Assembly (NCBI RefSeq): GCF_900290235.1
Contig: NZ_OLMK01000042.1
Location: 62,001-126,000 of the forward strand
Origin: Streptomyces sp. MA5143a
GTDB taxonomy: Bacteria > Actinomycetota > Actinomycetes > Streptomycetales > Streptomycetaceae
Reading direction: 5' to 3'
DNA length: 64,000 nt
The position numbers were made by a program, and so were the translations under genes. Positions 24,801 through 37,500 of this stretch are shown one piece after another. Under the pieces are notes generated by a model. It did not search any database. It was given only the letters and a program-made list of their open reading frames with translations, and was not told the DNA's origin. The stretch's first letter is position 1. Each line of letters begins with the position of its first letter.

Positions 24801-25551
24801 CCACCAGTCCCTGAGCGGCCTGTACGAGGCCACCGGTGTCGGCGCCCTCTTCGACACGCTGCTCGTCTACCAGGCGTTCCCCGCCGACGAGTCGGCGCTC
24901 GCCGAGGCCGCTGCCGCCGCCCGAATCACCCTCGACGGGACCCGCTCGCTGGGCGGCTCCAACTACCCGCTCACCCTGATCGCCGACACCGAGCCCCGGC
25001 TGCGGCTCACCTTCCAGTACCAGCGGGGTGTGCTCGACGAGGCCGGCGCCGACCGGATCGCCGGCGGCCTCCACACCGTGCTGCGCACCCTGGCCGCCGA
25101 CCCGGGCCACCCGGTGGGCGCCCTGGACCTGGGCGAGCCGATCGTCGCGACGGACACCGCGGCGCACGACAAGGCGGACCCCGCGGCGGACGGCGCCACC
25201 GACCGCACGGCGGACAGCGCGACGGCCGCCACCGCCGACTCCGCTCCCCTCCCCCCGGCCCAGCAGGCCCTGCGGGACCTGTTCGCGGACGTCCTCGGCA
25301 CCGAGCCCGAACGGATCGGCGTCCACGACAACTTCTTCAACCTGGGCGTGACCTCGCTGCTCGCGACGCGGATCAAGAGCCGCATCCGCAAGCAGCTCGG
25401 GACCGAGGTGTCCATCAAGACGATCTTCTCCAGCCCGACCCTCGCCCAGCTCGCCGACCACATCGCGGCCGCCCCCACGGCCGCCGGATCCGCCGGATCC
25501 CCCGCGTCCAGCCCGAGCAGGCCCCGTCTGCGCAGAATGAACAAGGAGTAG
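21829..25551 (+). CDS. NRPS, A(Ser)-T-C-T
   Basis: About 1240 residues. The start is uncertain: GTG at 21829 or 21841, or TTG at 21850, which has GAGG eight bases upstream. Domains: A (FTSGSTGRPK near 191), T (AIGGDSL near 600), C (LHHALLDG near 805), T (NLGVTSL near 1172). The specificity residues read from FDVSVW, CHFVPSM, VFCSGE and NLYGPTEAAVD give DVWHFSLVDK, the serine code of EntF. There is no C domain before A; the degenerate C protein upstream may stand in. The last T has no A domain of its own, so it must be loaded in trans or skipped. The A domain carries an LGGFAG tandem repeat absent from the giant synthetase. The gene is followed after 6 bp by the giant NRPS. Confidence 0.93.
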   Translation: MREEVWKLTGQQRSAEVESARQAVGAERALVLEEFNDTGRELPVTTLVAPIEEQVRRTPDATALVFGSETLTYAEFNARANRLAHRLTALGVTPGTPVAVAVPRSLELLVTLVAVVKAGGAYLPLDPDYPADRLAYMLEHTGPACVVADTAGRVPVPDGITVVALDDTALDGLPDTDPTPAVTPAHPAYIIFTSGSTGRPKGVVVPHGAIDNRLRWMQAEYPLTAADRVLQKTPSGFDVSVWEFFWALREGAAIVVAEPGGHKDPVYLARTIREQSVTTCHFVPSMLQVFLAGLAGLGGFAGLGGFAGLDASGRTGLRQVFCSGEALPREAVREFGRLLPGVELHNLYGPTEAAVDVTYHPCDTTADGPVPIGKPVWNTRLYVLDAELRPVAVGEPGELYLAGVQLASAYLGRPEITADRFLADPYGPAGTRMYRTGDLARWTADGEVEYLGRTDHQVKLRGLRIELGEIESVLLAHPAVRQTAVVAHEGRQLVAYLVADAGPVDAAPGAGVTADELKALAAERLPEFMVPASFMFLDTLPLSPNGKLDRKALPEPVFTAGEYREPEGERERILAEVYARVLGLDRVGADDDFLAIGGDSLRSVKVVAEARARGLEITQRQLLTHRTVARLAPHAGTPTETYDDVSGPLVQLGDEDLAAFRERHPNLSDVWPLTPMQSGMLFESMLSDSGYDAYRMQTVFTFSGRVDPARMREAGQGLLDRHPALRAAFAPDTQGDLVQLVVDGVQLPWQQLDLRTLVPEEREETFERFLAEDQAVPFDLATPPLVRMTLIRLGAEQAALVLTLHHALLDGWSEPVLARDLLRLYASHGHQAPLPPVRGFRDHLAWLARQDQGEAAAAWAAELDGVDRPTLLAGTAVARDEASGSEVGTAAVPLTDEEAALLVRRAGELGVTLNTLVQGAWAVVLGRLTGRDDVLFGATVSGRPPGLPGVESMVGLFINTLPVRVRYAPEDGLGTVLTGLQERQTQLLDHHHQSLSGLYEATGVGALFDTLLVYQAFPADESALAEAAAAARITLDGTRSLGGSNYPLTLIADTEPRLRLTFQYQRGVLDEAGADRIAGGLHTVLRTLAADPGHPVGALDLGEPIVATDTAAHDKADPAADGATDRTADSATAATADSAPLPPAQQALRDLFADVLGTEPERIGVHDNFFNLGVTSLLATRIKSRIRKQLGTEVSIKTIFSSPTLAQLADHIAAAPTAAGSAGSPASSPSRPRLRRMNKE

Positions 25552-25557
25552 TCCGAA

Positions 25558-28500
25558 GTGATCCCGTTGTCGTTTGCCCAGCGTCGGCTCTGGTTCATCG
25601 ACCGCTTCGAGGGCCCCTCAGCCACCTACAACGTGCCCCTCGCCCTCCACCTCGCCGGAGAGCTCGACACCCGCGCCCTCGCCGCCTCGATCCGCGATGT
25701 GATCGGCCGCCACGAAAGCCTGCGCACGATCCTCTACGACGAGGACGGCGTCCCCTACCAGCGAATACTTCCGCCGGAGGAGATCCGGCCCGACATCCCC
25801 GTCGTGGACGTCGAGCCCGAGCGGCTCCCCGAGGCCATCGCCGAGGCCGTCTCGTACACCTTCGACCTGTACGCCGAGATCCCCGTGCGCGCCCGCATCC
25901 TGCGGCAGGCCCCGGACCGGCACGTCCTGCTGCTGCTGTTCCACCACATCGCCGCCGACGGCGAGTCCGGCGCGCCCCTGCTGCGGGACCTGAGCCTCGC
26001 CTACCGGGCCCGCCGCGAGGGCCGCGCCCCCGAGTTCCCCGAACTGCCCGTCCAGTACGCCGACTACGCGCTCTGGCAGCGGGAGCTGCTCGGCGACGAG
26101 AACGACCCCGACAGTCTGGTCTCCCGCCAGCTCGCCCACTGGGAGGACGAGCTGGCCGGCCTGGCCCAACCGCTCCAGCTGCCCCTGGACCGCACCCGCC
26201 CGTCCGTGGCCAGTCACCGCGGCGACACCGTCGAGTTCGAGCTGGAGCCGGAACTCCTCGCCCAGGTCGAGGAACTGGCGACCGAGCGCGGACTGAGCGT
26301 GTCGATGGTCCTCCAGTCCGTCCTCGCGGTGCTGCTCCAGCAGCTCGGCGGCGGCGACGACATCCCGATCGGCTCCCCGATCGCGGGCCGCGGCGACGAG
26401 GACCTCGCCGATCTGGTCGGCTTCTTCGTCAACACCTGGGTGCTGCGCGTCCGCCTGGACGGCAACCCCACCTTCGAGGACGTCCTGGAGCAGGTCCGCG
26501 AGCGGGCCCTGAACGCCTACGACAACCAGGACGCCCCCTTCGAGATGCTGGTGGACCGGCTCAGCCCCGAGCGCTCCACCGCCTACAACCCGCTGTTCCA
26601 GGTGCTGTTCGCCTGGCAGAACATCACCCGCCCCGAGCTGGACCTGCCCGGCCTCGACGCCCGCCTCGACTTCGAGCAGCTCGACACCAAGACCTCCAAG
26701 TTCGACCTGGAGTTCAACATCGCCCGGCACCACGACGGGCAGGGCGCGCGCGGCACCATCGAGTACGCCCTCGACCTGTTCGACCGGTCCACGGCCGAGG
26801 CCGTCGGCGCCCGCTTCGTCCGCGTCCTGCGGCAGCTGATGGCCGACCCGGCCCTCCCGGTCGGCGCCGTCGACACCCTGGACCCGGCCGAGCGCCGGCG
26901 CTTCCTCGTCGAGATGAACGCCACCGCCGAGCAGACCCCGATGGTCACCCTGGCCCGGCTGGTCGAGGAGCAGGTCGCCCTCAGCCCCGACGCCGAGGCC
27001 GTCGTCCACGAGGGCACCTCGCTGACGTACGGCGAACTGAACGCCCGCGCCAACCGGTTGGCCCACGTCCTCGTCGGGCACGGTGTCGGCCCCGAGACGG
27101 TCGTCGCGCTGTCCCTGCCGCGCTCCCTCGACCTCGTGGTGGCGCTGCTCGCGGTGCTGAAGTCCGGCGGCGCCTATCTGCCGATCGACCCCAAGTACCC
27201 GAGCCACCGCCTGGAGTACATCCTCGGCGAGGCCCGCCCGCACCTGGTCCTCACCGACTCCGCGACGGTCTCCGTGCTGCCGGAGACGGACGCCCCGAAG
27301 CTGTACGTCGACGAGCTGGACCTGAGCGAGGAGCCGGACGGCAACCTCCCCGGCGGCGCCCACCCGCACAACCTGGCGTACGTCATGTACACCTCGGGCT
27401 CGACGGGCACCCCGAAGGGCGTCTCCCTCTCCCACCACAACATCGTCAACGGCGTCCTCCAGCTCGCCGAGCGCGTCGACATGGGCAAGGACTCGCGGAC
27501 CCTCGCGGGCACCTCCATCAACTTCGACGTGTCGGTCTTCGAGATCTTCACGACGCTCACCCACGGCGGCACCGTCGAACTCGTCCGCGACGTCCTCGTC
27601 CTCGGCGAGCGCGCGGCCCGGGGCGAGGGCTGGAACGGCAGCCTCGTCAGCACCGTCCCGTCCGTCTTCGCCGAGCTGATGGACCACATCGCGGACACCA
27701 CCAGCGTCGACACCCTCGTCTTCGCGGGCGAGGCGCTCTCCTCGACGCTCGCCGCCCGGGTCCGCGAGGCGTTCCCCGACGTGACGATCGTCAACGCCTA
27801 CGGCCAGACCGAGAGCTTCTACGCCACCGCGTTCGCCATCGACGAGAGCCGCCGCTGGCACGGCGAGGGCAGCGCGCCCATCGGCACCCCGCTGGGCAAC
27901 ATGCGCGTCTACGTCCTCGGCCCCGGCCTCACCCCCGTACCGCGGGGCGTGGCGGGCGAGCTGTACGTCGCCGGCAACGTGGCGCGCGGCTACCACGGCC
28001 GCGCCGAGCTGACCGCCGACCGCTTCGTGGCCGACCCGTACGGGCCGCCCGGCTCCCGCATGTACCGCACGGGCGACCTCGCCCGCTGGAACGCCGAGGG
28101 TCAGCTGGAGTACCTCGGCCGCGGCGACACCCAGGTGAAGGTGCGCGGCTTCCGCATCGAGCCCGGTGAGGTCGAGGCCGCGCTGACCGCGCACCCGGGC
28201 ATCGCCCAGGCCGCCGTCGTCGCCCGCGCCCACGGCACCACCAAGCAGCTCGTCGGCTATGTCGTCCCCGCCTACAGCAGCGACTCCACCAGCACCGACC
28301 TGCGCGCCGGCGTCGAGACCGCCGACCTGCGGGCCTTCGTCGGGCAGCGGCTCCCGGACTTCATGGTGCCGTCCGCGTTCGTCGTCCTCGACCGGCTGCC
28401 GCTCGCCCCGAACGGCAAGCTCGACCGCAAGGCGCTGCCCGAGCCGGAGTTCACCGCGGGCGCCTACCGGGCCCCCGGCACCGAGCGCGAGCGCATCCTC

Positions 28501-31500
28501 GCCGAGGTGTACGCCGAGGTCCTCGGCCTCGAACGCGTCGGCGTCGACGACGACTTCTTCGCCGTGGGCGGCGACTCCATCCGGTCCATCCAGGTCGTCT
28601 CCCGGGCCCGCGCCCAGGGCGTCGAGGTCACCCCCCGGCAGATCTTCGAGCGCCGGACGGCCGCGGAACTGGCCGCCGTCGCCTCCGAGCAGTCGACGGC
28701 CTCCGTCGTCCTGGAGGAGTACGAGGGCGGCGGCATCGGTGAGTTCCCGCTGCTGCCGATCGCCGAGTACATGCTGGAACTCGGCGGCTCCCACGACCGC
28801 TTCTCCATGGCCGTCCTCGCCGAACTCCCGCTCGGCATCGACCGCGCCGGCCTCGCCGCCACCCTCGACGCGGTCCTCGACCGCCACGACATCCTGCGCT
28901 CACGGCTCGACGCCGGGGCCCGCCGGATGATCGTCGGCGCGCCGGGCACGGTGGACGCGGGCACCCTGCTGCGCCGCGTCGCCTGCGACGGCTCACAGGC
29001 CGCGGACGAGCTGGTGGCCGCCGAACTCGACGCGGCGACCGGCCGCCTGGACCCGGCCGCCGGGGTCATGGCCCAGTTCGTGTGGCTCGACCCGGCCGAT
29101 CCCAAGGCCCCCGGCCGCCTGATCATCGCCCTGCACCACCTCGTCGTCGACGGCGTCTCCTGGCGCGTCCTCCTGCCCGACCTCGCCGCCGCCTGGCAGC
29201 AGGTCAAGGAGCGGGGCCGGGCGAAGCTGCCGGCCGGCGGCACCTCCGTACGCCGCTGGACGCACGCCCTGATCGAGGAGGCCGGCTCGCCCGAGCGCAC
29301 GGCCGAGCTGGACCTGTGGAAGCGGGTCCTCGACGGGCCCGACCCGCTGCTCTCGCACCGCCCGCTGGACCCCGCCGTCGACACCCGGGGCTCCCTCGAC
29401 TTCGTCCGCGTGCAGCTCCCCGCCGACGTCACCGAGGCCCTCCTCACCACGGTCCCGGCAGCCTTCCACGGCGGCGTCAACGACGGCCTCCTCGCGGCCC
29501 TCGCCCTGGCCGTCACCAAGTGGCGCCGCGCGCGGAGCGTCTACGAGTCCTCCACCCTGATCAAGCTGGAGGGCCACGGCCGCGAACAGGACGTGGTCCC
29601 CGGCGCGGACCTGTCCGCCACGATCGGCTGGTTCACCAGCCTGTACCCGGTCCGCCTGGACGTGGCGGGCATCGACCTGGACGAGGCGTTCCAGGGCGGC
29701 AAGGCGGCAGGAGCCGCCGTGAAGGCCGTCAAGGAACAGCTCCTGTCGATCCCGGACAAGGGCCTCGGCCACGGCTTGCTGCGCTACTTGAACGAGACGA
29801 CCGCGGCCGACCTGAACGCGCTCGGCTCCACCGGCCAGATCGGCTTCAACTACCTCGGCCGTTTCTCCTCCGCCGACATGCCCGAGCACCTGCGGGGCAA
29901 CGGCTTCACCCAGCTCCGCGAGCTCTCCGCGCCCCTCGACGAGGACATGCCCGCCATGTCGTCCCTGGAGATCAACTCCCTGGTCGTCGACACGGAGGAC
30001 GGCGCCCGGCTCGATGCGAGCATCGGCTTCCCGGCCGGCCTCTTCGAGAAGGAGGACGTCGAGGAGCTGGTGGACCTGTGGTTCACCGCGCTGACCGCCC
30101 TCGCCCGACACGTCGGCCAGGAGAACGCCGGCGGGCTCACCCCCTCCGACCTGCCCCTCGTGGACGTCACCCAGCAGGACATCGAACGGTGGGAGGAGAC
30201 CTACCCCGGTCTCACCGACGTGTGGCCGCTCACGGCCCTCCAGTCGGGCCTGCTGTTCCACACGATGCTGAACGACGACTCCTGGGACGCCTACCAGATG
30301 CAGATGTCGTTCCACGTCACCGGCGAGGTCGACGCGGAGCGCATGCGCACCGCCGGCCAGGCCGTCCTGGACCGGCACCCGAACCTGCGGGCCGCGTTCG
30401 TCACCGACTCCGCCGGCCGCCAGGCCCAGGCCGTCGTGGACGGCGTCGAACTCCCCTGGCGGGAGATCGACCTGACCCACCTCCCCGAGGAGGAGCGCGA
30501 GGAGTCCTTCGAGCGGTTCCTCACCGCGGACCACGCGCAGGCGTTCGACCCGGCCAGCCCGCCGATGCTCCGCATGACCCTCGTCCGGATGACGGGCGAG
30601 ACCTCCGAGCTGGTCCTCACCGCCAACCACGTCCTCTTCGACGGCTGGTCCTTCCCGCACCTGATGAAGGACCTCCTCCACCTGTACGGCTCCGGCGGCG
30701 ACCCCGCGGTCCTGCCCCGCGTCCGCGGCTTCAAGGACTTCCTCACCTGGCTCGACCGCCAGGACCACGAGGCGTCGCGGCAGGCCTGGGCCCGCGAACT
30801 GGAGGGCGTCGAGGAGCCCACCCTGCTCGTGCGGGGCGGCGCCCCCGCCACCGGCAGCCAGGGCATCGGCTCCGTCGACGTGCCCCTGCCCCTGGACGAG
30901 GTGCGCAGGCTCACCCGCCGCGCCTCGGAGCTGGGCGTCACCGTCAACACCCTGGTGCAGGGCGCCTGGGCGGTCCTGCTCGGCCGGCTCACCGGACGCC
31001 GGGACGTCGTGTTCGGCGCGACCGTCTCCGGACGGCCCCCGGCGGTGCCGGACGTCGACTCGATGGTCGGCCTGTTCATCAACACGCTGCCCGTCCGCGT
31101 CGAGTACGGGCCCGGCGACTCCCTCGCCGACGTCCTCACCGCGCTCCAGCGGCGGCAGGCCGCGCTGCTCGACCACCACCACCAGGGTCTGAGCGAGATC
31201 CAGCAGAGCACCGGCCTCAGCTCCCTCTTCGACACCCTGGTCGTCTTCGAGTCCTACCCGGTGGACCGGGCCGGCCTCGACGAGGCCAACGCGGCGGCCG
31301 GGATCGCCTTCACCACCATCCGCCCCTCCACGGGCACCCACTACCCGTTGACCGTGATGGCGGACGCCGACCCGCATCTGCGGCTCGCCCTCCAGTTCCA
31401 GGAGCACGTCCTGGACCGGGCCGCCGTCGAGTCGTACGCGGCGCGCCTCGCCCTCGTCCTGCGGCAGCTGGCGGACGACCCGACCCTGCCGGTCGGTCTC

Positions 31501-34500
31501 GTCGACCTGCTGGAGCCGGCCGAGCACGAGCGTCTGCTGGAGCTGAGCGGCACCACCGCGCCCCGCCCCGACACGACCGTCACCCGGCTCATCGAGAAGC
31601 AGGCCGCGGCCACCCCGGACTCGATCGCACTCGTCCACGAGGGCGCCCGCACGACGTACGAGCAGCTCAACTCCCGCGCCAACCGGCTCGCCCGGCTCCT
31701 CGTCGACCGCGGCGTCGGCCCGGAGACCGTCGTCGCCGTGTCCCTGCCCCGCTCGACCGACCTGGCCGTGGCCCTGCTGGCGGTGCTGAAGGCGGGCGGC
31801 GCCTATCTGCCGATCGACCCGAAGTACCCGAGCCACCGCCTGGAGTACATCCTCGGCGAGGCCCGCCCGACCCTGGTCCTCACGGACGCCGAGACGGTCG
31901 CGGTGCTGCCGGACACCGACACGCCGAAGCTGTACGTCGACGAGCTCGACCTGCCGGCCGACGACACCGATCTCGGCCGTCCGGTCCACCCGCAGAACCT
32001 CGCGTACGTGATGTACACCTCGGGTTCCTCCGGCACCCCCAAGGGCGTCGCCATCACCCACGCCAACATCGTCAACGGTGTGCTGGGGCTCGCCGCCCGC
32101 ATGGGCGTCCAGGCCGGCTCCAAGGTCCTCGCCGGTACCTCGATCAACTTCGACGTCTCCGCGTTCGAGCTGTTCACCACGCTCGTCCACGGCGGCACGG
32201 CGGAGATCGTCCGGGACGTCCTGGTCCTCGGCGAGCGCGACCACTGGCGGGGGGCCGTCGTCAGCACGGTGCCGTCGGCGTTCGCGGAACTCCTCGACCA
32301 GATCGCCGACCGCACCTCCATGGACACGGTCGTCTTCGCGGGCGAGGCCCTGTCGTCGACGCTGGTCTCCCGGGTCCGCGAGGCGTTCCCCGGCGTCCGG
32401 ATCGTCAACGCCTACGGGCAGACGGAGAGCTTCTACGCGACCACGTTCGACGCGGGCGACTGGGACGGCACGGGCAGCGCGCCCGTCGGCACCCCGCTGC
32501 CCAACATGCGGGCGTACGTCCTCGGCGCGGGCCTCACGCCCGTGCCGCCGGGCGCCGTCGGCGAGCTGTACGTCGCCGGGAACCTGGGCCGCGGCTACCG
32601 CGGACGGCCCGAGCTGACCGCCGACCGGTTCGTCGCCGACCCGTTCGGCGAGCCCGGCTCCCGGATGTACCGCACCGGTGACCTCGCCCGCTGGACCGAG
32701 GACGGGCAGATCGAGTACCTCGGCCGGGGCGACACCCAGGTCAAGGTGCGCGGCTTCCGCATCGAACCCGGCGAGGTCGAGGCCGCCCTCGCCTCCCACC
32801 CGCAGGTCACCCAGGCCGCGGTGATCGCCCGCAACGGGCGCGGCACCAACGCCGGCCAGGTCCTCGTGGCGTACGTCGTGCCCACCGCGCCCGACGCGGT
32901 GGACGCCGACGAGCTGGGCGCCCACGCGGCCCGCGAGCTCCCCGAGTTCATGGTCCCGGCCGCCTACGTCGCCCTCGACCGGCTGCCGCTGATGCCGAAC
33001 GGCAAGCTCGACCGGGCCGCGCTGCCCGCCCCCGAGTTCGCCGGGGTGCCCTACCGGGCGCCGCGCACCAAGCGGGAGGAGATCCTCGCCGGGCTGTACG
33101 CCGAGGTCCTCGGCGTGGACGAGGTCGGCATCGACGACAACTTCTTCAACCTGGGCGGCCACTCGCTCCTCGCAACCCGTCTGATCAGCCGTATCCGCAC
33201 CGCACTGGGCGTGGAGATCCCGATCAAGGTGGTCTTCGGCTCGCCCACGGTCGCCGAGCTGACGGCGCAGCTGTCGTCCGGCGACACCGTCCGCACCCCG
33301 CTGCGGCGCCTGCGCACCCGCCCCGAGAAGCTGCCGCTGTCGTTCGCCCAGCGCCGGCTGTGGTTCATCGACCGGTTCGAGGGGCCTTCGGCGACGTACA
33401 ACATCCCGATGGCGCTGCGGCTGACCGGCGACCTGGACACCGAGGCGCTCGCCGAGGCGATCCGGGACGTCGTGGCCCGCCACGAGAGCCTGCGCACCGT
33501 GTACGCGGAGGACGTGGACGGCACCGCCTACCAGGTCGTCCTGGAGCCGGGGCAGTACAGCCTCCCCGTCCCGGTCGTCGAGGTGGCGGCGGACGACGTG
33601 GCGGACGCGGTCGCCCGCGCGGCCCGGCACCACTTCGACCTCGCGAGTGACATCCCCGTCAAGGCGGGCATCCTGCGCGTCGGCCCGGGCGAGCACCTCC
33701 TGACCCTGCTCATCCACCACATCGCCAGCGACGGCGAGTCCATGGCCCCGCTGATCCGGGACATCTCCACCGCCTACGCGGCCCGCCGCGAGGGCCTCGC
33801 GCCCGAGTTCGCCGAACTGTCCGTGCAGTACGCCGACTACACGCTCTGGCAGCGGGACCTGCTCGGCGACGCCACCGACCCGGACAGCGTGCTCGCCGCG
33901 CAGTCCTCGTACTGGCGGCGCGAACTGGCCGCCGTACCGCAGCCGCTGAGGCTGCCCGTGGACCGGCCGCGCCCGCCGAAGGCGAGCTACCGGGGCGAGA
34001 TGCTCGACTTCCGCCTCGACGACGACCTCCTGGTCGCCGTGGAGAAGCTGGCCCGCGAGCACGACGTGACCGTCTCCATGGTCATGCAGTCCGTCCTCGC
34101 GGTGCTGCTGCACCAGCTCGGCGGTGGAGACGACATCCCGATCGGCTCTCCGATCGCCGGCCGCACCGACGAGGCCCTCGCCGACCTGGTCGGGTTCTTC
34201 GTCAACACCTGGGTGCTGCGCGCCGAACTGTCCGCCAACCCCACCTTCGAGGAGCTGATCGCCCAGGTCCGCGGGAAGGCCCTGGCCGCGTACGCCAACC
34301 AGGACGCCCCCTTCGAGCGCCTGGTGGAACTGCTCAACCCCGAGCGGTCCACGGCCTACCACCCGCTGTTCCAGGTCATGTTCGCCTGGCAGAACTTCGC
34401 GCAGGCCGACTTCGACCTGCCGGGCCTGGACGTCGCCTATGTGCCGACGCCCACCGGGACCGCCAAGTTCGACCTGTTCTTCAACCTCACCGAGGTGACG

Positions 34501-37500
34501 GGCCCGGACGGACGCGAGGTCGAGGGCCTGCTGGAGTACGCCTCCGACCTGTTCGACCGGGAGACGGCCGAGCGCGTCGCCGACCGCTTCGTGCGGGTGC
34601 TGCGCCAGCTCGTCGCCGCCCCGGCGGCCCGTGTCGGCGCGGTCGACCTCCTCGACGACGCCGAGCGCGAGCAGGTGCTGCACCGCTTCAACGACACCGC
34701 CGAGCCGACCCCGCACCTCACGGTCGCCGAACTCGTCGAGAAGCAGGTCGCCGCCACCCCGGACGCGGTCGCGATCGTCTCCGGCGACACCACGCTCGCC
34801 TACTGGGAGCTGAACGCCCGCGCCAACCGGCTCGCCCGCGAACTCGTCGCCCACGGCGTCGGCCCCGAGACCCTGGTCGCGGTGTCCCTGCCGCGCACCG
34901 CCGACCTCGCGGTCGCCCTGCTCGCCGTCCTCAAGTCGGGCGGCGTCTACCTCCCGATCGACCCCAAGTACCCGAGCCACCGCCTGGACCACATCCTCAC
35001 CGAGGCGGCCCCGGCCCTCGTCCTCACGGACACCGGGACGGTCTCGGTGCTCCCCGAGACGGACCTCCCCAAGCTGTACCTGGACCGGCTCGACCTCACC
35101 GACCGCTCCCCGGACAACCTGCCGGTCACCGCCCACCCGCAGAACCTGGCGTACGTCATGTACACCTCGGGCTCGACCGGTGTGCCGAAGGGCGTGTCCC
35201 TCAGCCACCACAACATCGTCAACGGTGTGCTGCGGCTGATCCCGAGGGTCGGTGTGAAGAAGGGCTCGCGGATCCTCGCGGGCACCTCCATCAACTTCGA
35301 CGTGTCGGTGTTCGAACTGTTCACCACGCTCAGCGTCGGCGGCAGCGCCGAGATCGTCCGGGACGTCCTCGTCCTCGGCGAACGCGACAGCTGGAACGGC
35401 ACGATGATCTCCACCGTGCCGTCGGCCTTCACAGAGCTGCTCGACCAGCTCGCGGGCCGCCTCACCGTCGAGACGGTCGTCTTCGCCGGCGAGGCCCTGC
35501 CCACCGCCCTGGTGGAGCGGATGCGGGAGCAGATCCCCGGCGTCCGCGTCGTCAACGCCTACGGCCAGACCGAGTCGTTCTACGCCACCACCCACACCGC
35601 GACCGGCACGGGAGCGGCCGGCGGCACCGGCAGCGCGCCCATCGGCACGCCCCTCGGCAACATGCGGGCCTACGTCCTCGGCCCCGGCTTCACCCCGGCG
35701 CCCGTGGGCGTGGTCGGCGAGCTGTACATCGCCGGTGACGTCAGCCGCGGCTACCGCGGCCGGCCCGACCTGACCGCCGAGCGGTTCGTCGCCGACCCGT
35801 TCGGCCCGCCCGGCTCCCGCATGTACCGCACGGGCGACCTCGCCCGCTGGAACGCCGACGGGCAGCTGGAGTACGCCGGACGCGCCGACTCCCAGGTCAA
35901 GGTGCGGGGCTTCCGCATCGAGCCCGGCGAGGTCGAGGCCGCGATCACCGCGCACCCCGGTGTCGCCCGGGCGGCGGTCGTGGTTCGTGAGCACGGCAGG
36001 ACCAAGCAGCTCGTCGGCTATGTGGTCCCGGCGGACGCGGGGACGGGCGGTGACGGCGCCGGACAGCTCGGCGGCACCGACTTCGACCTCACCGCCGGAC
36101 TCACCTCACGCGACCTGCGCTCCTTCGTCTCCGACCGGCTCCCCGAGTTCATGGTCCCGGCCTCCTTCGTCGTCCTCGACCGGCTGCCGCTCGCCCCGAA
36201 CGGCAAGCTCGACACCAAGGCGCTGCCCGAACCGGAGTTCAGCGGCGGCGAGTACCGGGCGCCCCGCACCCCGGAGGAGGAGATCCTCGCCGCCGTGTAC
36301 GCCGACGTGCTCGGCCACGGCCGGGTCGGCATCGACGACGACTTCTTCGCCGTCGGCGGTGACTCCATCCGCTCCATCCAGGTCGTCACCCGGGCCCGCG
36401 CCCAGGGCGTCGAGGTCAGCCCGCGTGAGATCTTCGAGCACCGCACGGTCGCCGAACTCGCCCGCGTGGCCCGCACCACCGGCACCGCCGTGCTCCTGGA
36501 GGAGTTCGAGGGCGGCGGCACGGGCACCCTGCCGCTGCTGCCGATCGCCCAGTACATGCTGGAACTCGGCGGCGACTTCGACCGCTTCTCCATGTCCCTC
36601 CCGCTGGAACTGCCCCTCGGCATCGACCGGTCCGGCCTCGTCGCCACCCTCGACGCCGTGTTCGACCGCCATGACCTGCTCCGGTCCCGGCTGACCGGCG
36701 CGAGCCTGGAGGTCGCTCCGGCGGGCTCCACCGACACCGCCTCCCTGATCCGGCGCGTCGCCTGCGACGGGACCTGGGACGAGACCTGGTTGCGCGACGC
36801 AGCCGCCGAACTCGACGCGGCCACCGGCCGACTGGACCCGGCGGCCGGGGTGATGGCGCAGTTCGTGTGGTTCGACCCGGCCGACCCGGAGATCCCCGGC
36901 CGCCTGATCATCGCCCTGCACCATCTGGTCGTCGACGGTGTCTCCTGGCGCATCCTGCTGCCCGACCTCGCCGAGGCGTGGAAGCAGCTGACGGAGAACG
37001 GCACGGCGGAACTCCCGCCGGTCGGCACCTCCGTACGGCGCTGGACGCACGCCCTGATCGAGGAGGCCGGCTCCCCGGAGCGCACGGCCGAACTGGAGCT
37101 GTGGCGGGGCGTCCTCGACGGCCCCGACCCCCTGCTGGGCTCCCGCCCGCTGGACCCGGCCGCCGACACCCGTTCCACCATGGACCATGTCTCGCTCCGC
37201 CTCCCGGTGGAGGTCACCGAGGCCCTCCTGACGAAGGTCCCGGCGGCCTTCCACGGCGGCGTCAACGACGCCCTCCTCGCGGCCCTCGCCCTCGCGGTGA
37301 CCAAGTGGCGCCGAGGCAGGGGCGTGGACGAGCCGTCGACGCTGGTCCGTCTCGAAGGCCACGGCCGCGAACAGGACGTCGTCCCCGGCGCGGACCTGTC
37401 CTCCACGATCGGCTGGTTCACCAGCATGTACCCGGTCCGCCTGGACACGACGGGCTTCGACGTGGACGAGGCGTTCGAGGGCGGCGCCACGACGGGCGCG

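Noticed and set aside
28993..35994. Very long open frame (2333 codons) on the minus strand, opposite the giant NRPS
   Set aside because: Low-complexity Gly/Arg/Val/Asp-rich translation without any family motif; a shadow of strong GC3 bias in the real gene on the other strand. The same applies to long frames at 16573-20841, 21670-25461, 25618-28887 and 36106-41865 (minus), and at 23838-28169 (plus).
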